A DNA stretch of 10,125 nucleotides from Xanthobacteraceae bacterium (GCA_030039655.1 JASHVC010000530.1:1-10125); one strand, 5' to 3'; counted from the stretch's first letter, positions 1-6,691 are shown. A program made the numbers and translations. The notes: generated by a model from the letters alone, not told the origin.

Positions 1-311
1 ACGTTCTCGGCGATCCGCAGATTTTCCGGCGTGACCGTTATGTTTTGCTTCCGGAGCGTGGCGATCTCGTTCAGCAGCGCTTGCGGATCGAGCACTACGC
101 CGTTGCCGATGACCGACAGTTTTCCCGGCCGCACCACGCCCGAGGGCAGCAGCGAAAGTTTGTAGGTGGTGCCGTTGATGACCAGCGTGTGGCCAGCATT
201 ATGTCCGCCCTGGAAGCGGACGACGATGTCGGCCTGCTCGGACAGCCAATCGACGATCTTGCCTTTGCCCTCGTCGCCCCATTGGGCGCCGACCACGACG
301 ACATTTGCCAT
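1..311 (-). CDS. purA: Adenylosuccinate synthetase, N-terminal part (cut by window edge)
   Basis: PurA joins IMP and aspartate with GTP to give adenylosuccinate, the first committed step from IMP to AMP, in the cytoplasm. About 103 N-terminal residues are visible, of roughly 430 usual for the family; the rest lies left of the window. The protein begins [18 protein letters not shown], carrying the GTP-loop motif GDEGKGK at residues 12-18 with the catalytic Asp13. GGHNAGHT at residues 35-42 supplies the catalytic His41. Both are diagnostic. The ATG at 311 is the family start; no strong Shine-Dalgarno is visible, only a GGGGAC stretch. The reading frame is intact up to the edge. The gene is divergent from the transporter gene to its right. 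Confidence 0.96.
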   Translation of the reverse strand, partial: MANVVVVGAQWGDEGKGKIVDWLSEQADIVVRFQGGHNAGHTLVINGTTYKLSLLPSGVVRPGKLSVIGNGVVLDPQALLNEIATLRKQNITVTPENLRIAEN

Positions 312-643
312 GAGGAATCGTCCCCAAGAGCCCCCTGAGCGCTCATTTGGATGGGATAGCGGCCGCCGCCGACCGCTCGGATAATGGATGACGTCGTTCG
401 AAGCAAGGCAAGAATGGCTCCCTTGGGTCGGCGCTAAACGCGCCAAATCATTGGTTTCGTGATCAATTTCGGCTAGATGAGGGCCGCTACGCTGAAAAGC
501 ACGTCATTAGCGGCTAGGGCGGACGGGGCAGGCGCGGATTGTCGCAACCGTAGCCGGGCCAGTCATGCAGTCCCGGCGGTGGCGCTGTGTTGCGGTCTAG
601 CGTAACTGCTCGCGCCGCAGCTGCCGCTACCGGGAAATTCAAC
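312..643. other. Divergent intergenic region between purA and the transporter gene
   Basis: This 332-base spacer should hold the promoters of both divergent genes. I see no convincing protein-coding or tRNA gene. Two inverted repeats stand out: GGCGC-TAAAC-GCGCC at 430-444, and GCCGCTA/TAGCGGC at 483-489 and 508-514 around an 18-base spacer that itself contains GCT-GAAA-AGC. A possible plus-strand promoter is listed separately. No clear purA promoter could be assigned by eye. Confidence 0.6.
450..478 (+). promoter_or_regulatory. Possible promoter of the DMT transporter gene
   Basis: ATTGGT at 450-455 and CTAGAT at 473-478 are exactly 17 bases apart. The -10 matches five of six bases of the rhizobial housekeeping consensus CTATAT, while the -35 matches CTTGAC poorly (three of six). 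Transcription would begin near 485, at the inverted repeat 483-514. This is a motif reading only. Confidence 0.25.
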
Positions 644-1561
644 ATGGCGTGGGCGCGTGACACCGGCACAAGCCGCACTGGCGGCTGGCTGCTCGACCAA
701 CCCTATTTGCTGCTTTCGCTGACGTCACTGTTCTGGGCCGGCAACACGGTCCTGGGCCGCTTCATCGTCGGCCACGTTCCGCCGATCACGCTCGCGTTCA
801 TCCGCTGGAGCGGCGCCTTCGTGCTGCTGCTGCCATTCGTCGCTCGGCATCTCGCCCGCGATTGGCCGGTGATCCGCAAACACATCGGCCTGATGACGGT
901 GCTCGCGCTCACCGGCATCTCCGCCTACAACACGATGGCCTATTACGGCCTGCAATACACGACGGCGATCAATGGACTGCTGCTGCAATCGGTCGGGCCG
1001 CTGTGCATGGCATTGTGGACGTTTGTGCTGTTCGGCGATCGTCTCACGCTGCGGCAGGCGACTGGCATCTGCGTCTCGCTCACTGGCGTGATTGTCATCA
1101 TCTGCCGCGGCAGCCTCGCGGCGCTGATCGGCGTCAACCTCAATCAGGGCGATCTCTGGTTCATCGTCGCGCTGCTGATCTACGGTTACTACACGGCGAT
1201 GCTGCGGAAGCGGCCGCCGATGCATCCGCTTTCTTTCCTCGCAGCCATCATGGGCATCGGCGCGCTCCTGCTGCTACCGGCCGTGGTGGTGGAGATTGCC
1301 AACGGGCACACGATGGCTCTCGACCGCGAGAGTCTGCTGACCTGCGCCTATATCTGCATATTTCCGTCTTTGCTCGGCTATTTGTTTCTCAACCGCGGCA
1401 TCGAGCTGATCGGCGCCAATCGTGCTGCGCCGTTCATGCACCTCTCTCCCGTATTTGGCTCGGTGATGGCGATCGTGTTCCTTGGCGAACAGTTCATGCT
1501 TTTCCACGCCATCGGTTACGCGCTGGTATTCGCTGGGATCACAGTAGCGACGCGGAAGTAG
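644..1561 (+). CDS. DMT-superfamily (EamA) membrane transporter
   Basis: This is an integral inner-membrane protein of 305 residues with two EamA repeats and about ten hydrophobic segments (roughly residues 21-38, 50-66, 83-103, 108-128, 139-155, 168-186, 196-214, 231-249, 262-281 and 286-301). Family signatures are SLFWAGNTVLGRF near the N-terminus, the R54W55 pair in helix 2, GLQYTTAINGLLLQSVGP in helix 4, and ANRAAPFMHLSPVFGSVMAI followed by GE in helix 9. EamA proteins export amino acids or other metabolites; the substrate cannot be read here. I chose the ATG at 644 because a GTG at 587 would only add an unconserved Ala/Arg-rich stretch. No good Shine-Dalgarno is visible for either start. 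It is the only plus-strand gene in the window, and its stop lies four bases from the serA stop. Confidence 0.88.
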   Translation: MAWARDTGTSRTGGWLLDQPYLLLSLTSLFWAGNTVLGRFIVGHVPPITLAFIRWSGAFVLLLPFVARHLARDWPVIRKHIGLMTVLALTGISAYNTMAYYGLQYTTAINGLLLQSVGPLCMALWTFVLFGDRLTLRQATGICVSLTGVIVIICRGSLAALIGVNLNQGDLWFIVALLIYGYYTAMLRKRPPMHPLSFLAAIMGIGALLLLPAVVVEIANGHTMALDRESLLTCAYICIFPSLLGYLFLNRGIELIGANRAAPFMHLSPVFGSVMAIVFLGEQFMLFHAIGYALVFAGITVATRK

Positions 1562-1565
1562 AAAT

Positions 1566-3152
1566 CTAGAACCGCAGCGGCCTGGCCTGTTGCACTTGCG
1601 GCAGTGCGCGCACCTTCGCGAGCAGGTCGGGCGGCAGTTCGCCGTCGATTTCGATCAGCGCGATTGCGTTGCCGCCTGCTGCTTCACGGCCAACATGGAA
1701 GGTTGCGATGTTGATGCCGGCATCGCCCAGTGTCGAAGAGAATTTGCCGATGAAGCCCGGTTTGTCGAGGTTGGTGATGTAGATCATCGACGGGCCGAAC
1801 TCCGCGTCCATGCGAATGCCCTTGATGTTGACGATACGCGGACGGCCGTCGGCGTAGACCGTGCCCGAGACATGCCGCGACTGGCGGTCGGTGGTCACCG
1901 TCACGGTCATTAGGCTCTCATAGTCGCCCGCTGCCTCGCGCCGTGTTTCCTCGACCGCGATGCCGCGCTCCTTGGCGAGGATCGGCGCCGAAACCACATT
2001 GACGTTCTGCAGCATGGGCCTAAGGAGGCCGGCGAGGGCCGCTGACGTCAGCGCCTTGGTGTTCATCTGCGCCACCAGGCCTTCGTAGGTGATCTGGCAG
2101 CACTGCAGTCCGGTCTCGGTGAGCTGGCCCGCGAACGAGCCGAGCTTTTCCGCCAGCGTCACGAATGGCTTCAGCTTCGGCGCCTCCTCGGCACTGATCG
2201 ATGGAAAGTTGACGGCGTTGGAAATCGCGCCGCGGAGTAAATAGTCCGACATTTGCTCCGCGACTTGGAGCGCGACGTTCTCCTGCGCCTCCAAGGTCGA
2301 AGCGCCGAGATGGGGTGTGCAGACGACGTTGGGCAAACTGAACAGTGGGCTTTGTGTTGCCGGCTCCTCGGCGAACACGTCGATGGCCGCGCCCGCGACA
2401 TGGCCGGATTCCAGCGCCGCCACCAGGGCAGCCTCATCGATCAGTTCGCCGCGTGCGCAATTGATCAGCCGCACGCCCTTCTTGGTCAGATTCAGCGTCT
2501 CAGTATTGATGATGTTGCGGGTCCGGTCGGTCAGCGGCGTGTGCAGCGTGATGAAGTCAGCGCGACGCCACAGCTCGTCAAGTTCGACCTTCTCCACGCC
2601 AAGATCGAGCGCCCGCTCGGTCGACAAATAGGGATCGTAAGCGATCACCTTCATCTTCAGTCCGATCGCCCGGTCGGCCATGATCGAGCCGACATTACCG
2701 CAGCCGATCACACCCAGTGTTTTGCTGAAAATCTCGACGCCGAGAAATTTGTTCTTTTCCCATTTGCCGGCACGCGTCGACGCATCGGCCTCGGGAATTT
2801 GCCGCGCCAGCGCCAGCATAAGTGTGATGGCGTGTTCGGCGGTGGTGATCGAGTTGCCGAACGGCGTATTCATGACGATGATGCCGCGGGCTGTGGCTGC
2901 CGGAATATCGACGTTGTCGACGCCGATGCCGGCCCGGCCTATGACTTTCAGGTTTTTGGCCTGCTCCAGGATTTTTGACGTGACTTTGGTCGCCGAACGG
3001 ATAGCCAGCCCGTCGAAGCCGTTCACTGCGCCGGCAAGCTTTTCCTTGTCTTTGCCGAGATTGGGCTGGAAATCGACCTCGACGCCGCGATCCTTGAATA
3101 TCTGAACAGCAGCCGGCGATAGCGCGTCGGAAATGAGAACTCGCGGAGCCAT
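1566..3152 (-). CDS. serA: D-3-phosphoglycerate dehydrogenase (long, ACT-domain form)
   Basis: SerA oxidises 3-phosphoglycerate to 3-phosphohydroxypyruvate with NAD+, the first step of serine synthesis. The 528 residues fit the long type I enzyme: a substrate-binding part (about 1-100 and 285-315), an NAD-binding Rossmann part (about 100-285) with VIGCGNVG at 148-155, an intervening ASB domain (about 320-450), and a C-terminal ACT domain from about 456, where serine typically binds and inhibits. The catalytic set R234 (NCARGELIDE), E263 (FAEEP) and H281 (CTPHLGAST) has the same spacing as in human PHGDH. The frame is intact and the ATG at 3152 gives the usual start. serA lies 81 bases downstream of serC and is probably co-transcribed with it. 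No separate serA promoter was recognised. Confidence 0.97.
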   Translation of the reverse strand: MAPRVLISDALSPAAVQIFKDRGVEVDFQPNLGKDKEKLAGAVNGFDGLAIRSATKVTSKILEQAKNLKVIGRAGIGVDNVDIPAATARGIIVMNTPFGNSITTAEHAITLMLALARQIPEADASTRAGKWEKNKFLGVEIFSKTLGVIGCGNVGSIMADRAIGLKMKVIAYDPYLSTERALDLGVEKVELDELWRRADFITLHTPLTDRTRNIINTETLNLTKKGVRLINCARGELIDEAALVAALESGHVAGAAIDVFAEEPATQSPLFSLPNVVCTPHLGASTLEAQENVALQVAEQMSDYLLRGAISNAVNFPSISAEEAPKLKPFVTLAEKLGSFAGQLTETGLQCCQITYEGLVAQMNTKALTSAALAGLLRPMLQNVNVVSAPILAKERGIAVEETRREAAGDYESLMTVTVTTDRQSRHVSGTVYADGRPRIVNIKGIRMDAEFGPSMIYITNLDKPGFIGKFSSTLGDAGINIATFHVGREAAGGNAIALIEIDGELPPDLLAKVRALPQVQQARPLRF

Positions 3153-3205
3153 TGGTCAATCCCTGTCGTTCAATTCGTGTGGTCGTTCGGAGGCGTAGCT
3201 AGGCA

Positions 3206-3226
3206 CCTTTCCCGCACGGGGAGAGG
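3206..3226 (-). repeat. Imperfect palindrome in the serC-serA gap (REP-like)
   Basis: On the minus strand CCTCTCCC pairs with GGGAAAGG around a five-base loop, giving an eight-pair stem with one C-A mismatch. It lies eight bases after the serC stop. The run of six T precedes the hairpin on the minus strand instead of following it, so it is not a standard intrinsic terminator. From memory, CCCTCTCCCC...GGGGAGAGGG palindromes are dispersed in many related genomes, so this may be a decayed copy. It could still stabilise the upstream serC part of the mRNA. Confidence 0.45.
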
Positions 3227-3233
3227 GAAAAAA

Positions 3234-4406
3234 TCACGCCGCTGGGGCCAGCGCTTCCTTGGCGTTGGCGTAGGCCCAATCGAGCCAGAGCGTGAGTGCC
3301 TCAATGTCGCCACGCTCCACGGTCGAGCCACACCAGATACGCAAGCCGGTCGGCGCGTCGCGATAGGCGTCGATGTCGTAAGCGATGCCCTCGCGTTCGA
3401 GCGCCGCCGCAATGCCCTTCACGAAGGTTGCTTGAGCATCGGCGGGCAGGCGACTTACATCCGGATCGACGACCTTCAGGCATACCGATGTGTTGGAGCG
3501 CAGCGCTGGATCGCGGGCCAGAAAATCGATCCACGGTGTACGCGCGACCCAATCGGCGATGACTCGCGCGTTAGCATTGGCGCGGGCACGTAGCGCCGAC
3601 AGGCCGCCGACCGACTTCGCCCATTCGAGCGCGTCCAGGTAATCCTCCACGCACAGCATCGATGGCGTATTTATCGTTTCGCCAACAAAGATGCCGTCGA
3701 TCAGCTTGCCGCCCTTGGTCATGCGAAAGATCTTCGGCACCGGCCAAGGAGGCGTGTAGCTCTCGAGCCGCGCGACCGCGCGCGGGGAGAGGATGAGCAT
3801 GCCGTGAGCAGCCTCGCCGCCCAGCGCCTTTTGCCAGGAGAAAGTCACCACATCGAGCTTCGGCCAGTCGAGCGGCTGCGCGAACGCGGCCGACGTGGCG
3901 TCGCAAATCGAAAGTCCCGTCCGGTCGGCGGCGATCCAGTCGGCGTTGGGCACGCGCACTCCGGAAGTCGTGCCGTTCCAGGTGAATATGATGTCGTGCG
4001 TCGGATCGATGCCGCTGAGGTCCGGCAACTCTCCGTATGCGGCGCGGCGCACGGTGGCGTCCTTGAGCTTGAGCTCCTTGACGATGTCAGTCACCCAACC
4101 TTCGCCGAAGGATTCCCAGGCGAGCATCGTTATCGGATGGGCTCCGAGCAAGGACCAAAGTGACATTTCGACGGCGCCGGTGTCCGACGCAGGCACGATG
4201 CCGATGCGATACGCCGCAGGGACCTGAAGCACCTCGCGGGTGAGATCGATGGCGCGCTTAAGCTTCGCTTTGCCGGGCTTCGAGCGGTGGGAGCGTCCGA
4301 GGAGGGCGTCGCGGAGGACTTGCGGGTTCCAGCCGGGGCGCTTGGCGCAGGGGCCGGAGGAAAAATGCGGCACAAGCGGCCGCACGGCGGGCGTGGCAAT
4401 CGTCAT
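3234..4406 (-). CDS. serC: Phosphoserine aminotransferase
   Basis: SerC is a PLP enzyme that transaminates 3-phosphohydroxypyruvate with glutamate to give phosphoserine, the second step of serine synthesis; it also acts in pyridoxal phosphate synthesis in some bacteria. The 390 residues match the alphaproteobacterial/archaeal SerC subtype: [14 protein letters not shown] near residues 13-26, [14 protein letters not shown] at about 141-154, and the PLP lysine K193 in [33 protein letters not shown] at about 245-262 also fits. The ATG at 4406 follows AAGGA by seven bases, which supports this start. It leads the serC-serA operon, preceded by a promoter and a structured leader. Its product is the next enzyme after SerA, so gene order is the reverse of pathway order. 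Confidence 0.96.
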   Translation of the reverse strand: MTIATPAVRPLVPHFSSGPCAKRPGWNPQVLRDALLGRSHRSKPGKAKLKRAIDLTREVLQVPAAYRIGIVPASDTGAVEMSLWSLLGAHPITMLAWESFGEGWVTDIVKELKLKDATVRRAAYGELPDLSGIDPTHDIIFTWNGTTSGVRVPNADWIAADRTGLSICDATSAAFAQPLDWPKLDVVTFSWQKALGGEAAHGMLILSPRAVARLESYTPPWPVPKIFRMTKGGKLIDGIFVGETINTPSMLCVEDYLDALEWAKSVGGLSALRARANANARVIADWVARTPWIDFLARDPALRSNTSVCLKVVDPDVSRLPADAQATFVKGIAAALEREGIAYDIDAYRDAPTGLRIWCGSTVERGDIEALTLWLDWAYANAKEALAPAA

Positions 4407-4458
4407 GATCCTATCCTTCCAGATAGCCGCCCCTCGTTGGGGAGGGGTGTCCCACCGC
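4407..4458 (-). ncRNA. serC leader RNA (structured 5' UTR over the serC ribosome binding site)
   Basis: About 50 bases separate the predicted transcription start from the serC ATG and are densely structured. In minus-strand order they can form GGTG-GGA-CACC (4456-4446), CCCCTC-CCCAAC-GAGGGG (4447-4430, partly exclusive with the first), and CTATC-TGGAAG-GATAG (4426-4411). The last hairpin contains the serC Shine-Dalgarno AAGGA (4418-4414). The position, the size and a final stem that covers the ribosome binding site match the serC leader motif described upstream of serC-serA in alphaproteobacteria. The ligand or trigger of that motif is not known to me. The assignment is from memory of the family, without a covariance-model score. 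Confidence 0.7.
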
Positions 4459-4461
4459 TGG

Positions 4462-4490
4462 AAATAGGCCAGAGAGCCAAAACCGTCAAG
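4462..4490 (-). promoter_or_regulatory. Housekeeping-sigma promoter of the serC-serA operon
   Basis: On the minus strand CTTGAC (4490-4485) is a perfect match to the rhizobial -35 consensus. After exactly 17 bases comes CTATTT (4467-4462), which matches five of six bases of CTATAT. Transcription should begin near 4458-4455, precisely at the first base-paired segment of the serC leader. Confidence 0.75.
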
Positions 4491-4512
4491 TCACGCGGCC
4501 GAAGACGCGTGA
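4491..4512 (-). terminator. Hairpin after the outer-membrane protein gene, possible terminator
   Basis: TCACGCG and CGCGTGA pair perfectly (seven pairs), and the loop contains a C(UUCG)G tetraloop on the minus strand. It lies about 65 bases after the stop of the beta-barrel gene and immediately before the serC -35 box. A TTTT run follows only after seven more bases, so intrinsic termination is uncertain. It could insulate the serC promoter from upstream transcription. Confidence 0.35.
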
Positions 4513-4576
4513 TTGGCTGTTCTTTGTTTCGTTATTGAAATCTGGCGTCAGCCTTGATGCCAGTGCGCACCGCTGG

Positions 4577-5335
4577 CTACAGCCGCCCTCTGAAGCCGAT
4601 CATGAAGTCTTGCGAGGTGAGGTTGTTCCATTTGTAGGAGTTCGGATTGCAGCCCGCGCAATCGATCGTGTCGGTGACCGACCCCAAACTGAGATAGCGA
4701 TAGGTCAGTTCGACCGTGAATTTGTTGGTGACATTGTAGGCGACGCCCGCATAGGCCGCCCAGGCCAAATTCCATTTGCTGGCGGTGGGACCGGTGCCGT
4801 TGATGCTGCCGCTGGTAAATCCGCTTTCAGTGAAATCGTATACGCTGTTGTATGCGCCGCCGACGCCTGCGCCAACGAATGGCGTGAGATAGGCCCAGGT
4901 ACCAAGATCCACGTAGCCGTTTTCAAGGAAGACCAGGGACGTCAGGTAACCCTGATAAGCCTCGCTGAACGTCGTGCCGCCGGACGTGTACTGACCGGAA
5001 GCATTGATCCCAGTCTTGAAGCGATATTCGGCGGTGGTGTCGAAGCGGAGCCAATTATTCACCTCGTAACCGACGCCGCCGCCGATAAACGGCGTGTTGG
5101 CAAGCGAGGAGTGATCGAATGCGAAGTTGGTCGCGTTGAGCGGATTCTGCAGAAATTGAAGGTTCGAACTTTCCAGCCCGAGGCCGATGTCGCCGCGCAG
5201 GTACCAAGGGCTTTGCTCCGGTACGGCAGCAGGCGGCAGATAAGGAGGCGGTCCCATGTCGGCGGCCCGCGCGGCGCTGAGCGTGGAGATCGTCGCCGCT
5301 GCAAATGTGCAGATAAGAGATTTTGCGCTGACCAT
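4577..5335 (-). CDS. Outer-membrane beta-barrel protein, Omp25/Omp31-like
   Basis: This 252-residue protein starts with a Sec signal peptide: a basic start MVSAK, a hydrophobic stretch to about residue 20 and a probable cleavage after A24 in SAARA-ADMG. The mature protein opens with a Pro-rich linker (GPPPYLPPAAVPE). It then shows alternating beta-strand patterns such as WYLRGDIGLGLE, FIGGGVGYEVNNWLRFDTTAEY, WAYLTPFVGAGVGGAYN, AWAAYAGVAYNVTNKFTVEL and DFMIGFRGRL, typical of small outer-membrane barrels with about eight strands. C226 and C229, in the last predicted surface loop, are the only cysteines of the mature part and could form a disulphide. The C-terminus is Leu instead of the more usual Phe. 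AAGGA seven bases before the ATG at 5335 supports the start. The family contains structural surface proteins and porins; no specific function can be read. A CtrA-type site lies upstream. Confidence 0.85.
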   Translation of the reverse strand: MVSAKSLICTFAAATISTLSAARAADMGPPPYLPPAAVPEQSPWYLRGDIGLGLESSNLQFLQNPLNATNFAFDHSSLANTPFIGGGVGYEVNNWLRFDTTAEYRFKTGINASGQYTSGGTTFSEAYQGYLTSLVFLENGYVDLGTWAYLTPFVGAGVGGAYNSVYDFTESGFTSGSINGTGPTASKWNLAWAAYAGVAYNVTNKFTVELTYRYLSLGSVTDTIDCAGCNPNSYKWNNLTSQDFMIGFRGRL

Positions 5336-5591
5336 CGCTTCGTCCTTCGCTCCGCGAGTGCGCGCGAGCGGTTTGTTGGAGCGAAGGTGCCAGCTATTTG
5401 TTAAGCGGGTCTTAACCTTAATCTTTAACCCTCATCTTCGGGCATCTGATTGAATTTGGCCGAGAAAATTTGTTTCACGATGTCGAATTGATTAACGCGA
5501 GCGAGCGTGGTGCCGACTCAGACTGATCTGGTAACGTTCTGTTTACGATTGTAACGAGCGCTGCGAGGCGCGCGGTGGTCCCCGCCGCCGG
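5336..5591 (-). other. Intergenic region between bfr and the outer-membrane protein gene
   Basis: The 256 bases hold the upstream region of the beta-barrel gene and the tail of the bfr transcript. The part nearer the beta-barrel gene is AT-richer and holds four TTAA motifs. A GTAACG pair at about 5531 and 5551 is a short direct repeat of unclear meaning. No convincing intrinsic terminator follows bfr, and no small gene was seen. Confidence 0.5.
5400..5416 (-). promoter_or_regulatory. CtrA-type binding site upstream of the beta-barrel gene
   Basis: GTTAAG-CGGGT-CTTAAC is a perfect inverted repeat that contains TTAA-N7-TTAAC on both strands, the full consensus of the cell-cycle regulator CtrA. 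It lies 65 bases before the start codon. Two more TTAA motifs follow at 5418-5421 and 5425-5428, giving a cluster. Binding is inferred from sequence only. Confidence 0.55.
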
Positions 5592-6080
5592 TCAGTCTTT
5601 GTCGTCTTCAAGCTCGCCGATGTGGTGCTGCGCGTAGAGTTGGAGGCCGAGCTTGGCGACGAGGTCGATCTGGGTTTCGAGGAAGTCGATGTGCTCTTCC
5701 TCGTCGTGCATGAGCTTCTCGAACAGATCGCGGCTCACATAGTCCTTTACCGCGTGGCAATGGGTGGCGGCCTCCTCGTACAGCGCGCGCGCCGACATTT
5801 CGGAGGCAAGGTCGCAATCGAGAACCTCTTTGACGTTCTGGCCGATATGCAGCGGATCGAGCACCTGCATGTTGGGAAAGCCGTCGAGAAAGATAATGCG
5901 GGTGACGAGCTTGTCCGCGTGCTCCATCTCCTCGATCGATTCCTTGCGCCATTGCTTGGCCAGGGACTTGTAGCCCCAATTATCGAGCAGCCGGTAGTGC
6001 AGCCAGTATTGGTTGATGGCTGTGAGCTCGTGGCGCAACCCCTTGTTCAAGTAGTCCAGGACTCCGGGCTCGCCTCTCAT
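5592..6080 (-). CDS. bfr: Bacterioferritin
   Basis: Bfr forms a 24-subunit cytoplasmic cage that oxidises Fe(II) and stores it as a mineral, with haem between subunit pairs. The 162 residues match the family length (about 158-161). All diiron ferroxidase ligands are present at their standard positions: E18, E51, H54, E94, E127 and H130. The haem-ligand M52 is also present in [10 protein letters not shown] start at the ATG at 6080 ([26 protein letters not shown]) because the family starts there and AGGAG sits seven bases upstream. A start at 6128 would add an unconserved Arg-rich 16-residue extension and would place that AGGAG inside the gene. bfd lies upstream on the same strand, 137 bases away. 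An Irr-type box with a -10 lies between them, so bfr probably has its own iron-controlled promoter. Confidence 0.97.
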   Translation of the reverse strand: MRGEPGVLDYLNKGLRHELTAINQYWLHYRLLDNWGYKSLAKQWRKESIEEMEHADKLVTRIIFLDGFPNMQVLDPLHIGQNVKEVLDCDLASEMSARALYEEAATHCHAVKDYVSRDLFEKLMHDEEEHIDFLETQIDLVAKLGLQLYAQHHIGELEDDKD

Positions 6081-6130
6081 GACCATGCTCCTGCGTTGGC
6101 GCCCGCACCCCGCGCGGCGAGCGTTCATTG

Positions 6131-6147
6131 ATTAGAATGATTATAAC
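6131..6147 (-). promoter_or_regulatory. Irr-type iron control element with -10 box, upstream of bfr
   Basis: Read on the plus strand, ATTAGAA-TGA-TTATAAC matches the iron control element TTTAGAA-N3-TTCTAAA at 11 of 14 positions and keeps the inverted symmetry. On the minus strand it contains TATAAT (6145-6140), a perfect -10 box about 60 bases before the bfr ATG; the -35 is weak. Irr bound here in low iron would block this promoter, as is known for iron-storage genes in Rhizobiales. Binding is inferred. Confidence 0.6.
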
Positions 6148-6217
6148 CTAGATTTTGCGCAGCGAAAGGTAGGCCAGCACCTTGTGCGGTGCATTGCTTC
6201 GTCGTGCTGGGGAAAGC

Positions 6218-6433
6218 TCAGGAGCCCGATGGATCGCGCTGGCAACAGGCCGGCTCTGCGGCGACCAGCGCTTCGTCCATGATGCGGCGGATGGTGCGGG
6301 CGCAGCGGCCGCATTGGGCGCTGCAACCAAGGCAACGATAGACTTGGCAGGTCGTACGTGGTGCCTTCTCGCTCGCCGTGAGCGTCGAGCGTACGTCCTG
6401 ATCGGAGAACACGTTGCAGGAGCAGACGATCAT
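6218..6433 (-). CDS. bfd: Bacterioferritin-associated ferredoxin
   Basis: Bfd is a small [2Fe-2S] protein that binds bacterioferritin and passes electrons to its haem, so that stored ferric iron is reduced and released. The 71 residues begin MIVCSCNV, with cluster ligands C4 and C6 (C-x-C). The second pair, C41 and C44, lies in AQCGRCAR, matching the Bfd (BFD-like [2Fe-2S]) pattern. C34 and C37 in YRCLGC and a C63-C64 pair near the end are extra cysteines. The ATG at 6433 is the family start, although no Shine-Dalgarno is visible: the preceding bases are GC-rich with a GGGCCC palindrome. bfr follows 137 bases downstream on the same strand. An Irr-type box lies 82 bases upstream. Confidence 0.93.
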   Translation of the reverse strand: MIVCSCNVFSDQDVRSTLTASEKAPRTTCQVYRCLGCSAQCGRCARTIRRIMDEALVAAEPACCQRDPSGS

Positions 6434-6514
6434 TGCAGGCGGGCCCGGCGGAATTGGTACGATCTGAAACTATCTCTAGCGTGAGCCAAAACGGCTTGCA
6501 AAGAAAAAATACTC

Positions 6515-6531
6515 TTTATAGGAATTCTAAT
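6515..6531 (-). promoter_or_regulatory. Irr-type iron control element upstream of bfd
   Basis: On the plus strand TTTATAG-GAA-TTCTAAT matches TTTAGAA-N3-TTCTAAA at 11 of 14 positions. On the minus strand it includes CTATAA (6521-6516), five of six bases of the rhizobial -10 consensus, so a transcript would start near 6510 with a leader of about 75 bases before bfd. No good -35 was found. The layout is the same as at the bfr site. Confidence 0.55.
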
Positions 6532-6643
6532 CATTGCGGTTCGAAATAGTTTTTTGATCGATTACTAATGAAGCTCAGTAACGCGCCCGCTAGCGATTAA
6601 TAGCGTTCAATTACACTACACCCAGTCCGCAGTTAACCTCAGT

Positions 6644-6673
6644 AAAACTTGGCGCTGCAGTAAACGCGGCGCC
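6644..6673 (-). terminator. Possible intrinsic terminator after the TetR-type gene
   Basis: On the minus strand GGCGC pairs with GCGCC around an inner GC/GC pair and a seven-base loop (6673-6651). AAGTTTTAC follows, with a run of four T. It lies about 20 bases after the stop codon. A second palindrome TGGGTAAACCCA sits between it and the stop. The T tract is short, so termination efficiency is doubtful. Confidence 0.35.
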
Positions 6674-6691
6674 TGTGGGTAAACCCAGGGC

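Larger units (their letters stand above)
6434..6691 (-). other. Intergenic region between the TetR-type gene and bfd
   Basis: The 258 bases are markedly AT-richer than their neighbours between about 6500 and 6620, as expected for a promoter zone. They hold the Irr-type box and, on the plus strand, T-rich and A-rich tracts (AAAAAA near 6504, TTTTTT near 6550). No gene was seen. A hairpin after the TetR-type stop is listed separately. Confidence 0.5.

Noticed and set aside
587..643. N-terminal extension of the transporter from a GTG at 587
   Set aside because: The added residues are Ala/Arg-rich and unlike an EamA start; the ATG at 644 gives a normal family length.
2253..2978. Plus-strand open frame of 241 codons inside serA
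   Set aside because: It lies wholly opposite the conserved catalytic part of serA and has low-complexity, Arg-rich content typical of antisense frames.
3206..3233. Hairpin plus T run after serC as an intrinsic terminator
   Set aside because: On the transcribed strand the T run precedes the stem, and serA follows in the same direction, so termination there is unlikely.
4535..5404. Long plus-strand open frame of 289 codons opposite the beta-barrel gene
   Set aside because: It is a shadow of a high-GC coding region. The minus-strand frame has a signal peptide, a Shine-Dalgarno and beta-barrel strands; the plus frame has no recognisable features.
6081..6128. Longer bfr start at 6128
   Set aside because: It would add 16 Arg-rich residues not found in bacterioferritins, and the AGGAG ideally spaced for the ATG at 6080 would be inside the gene.
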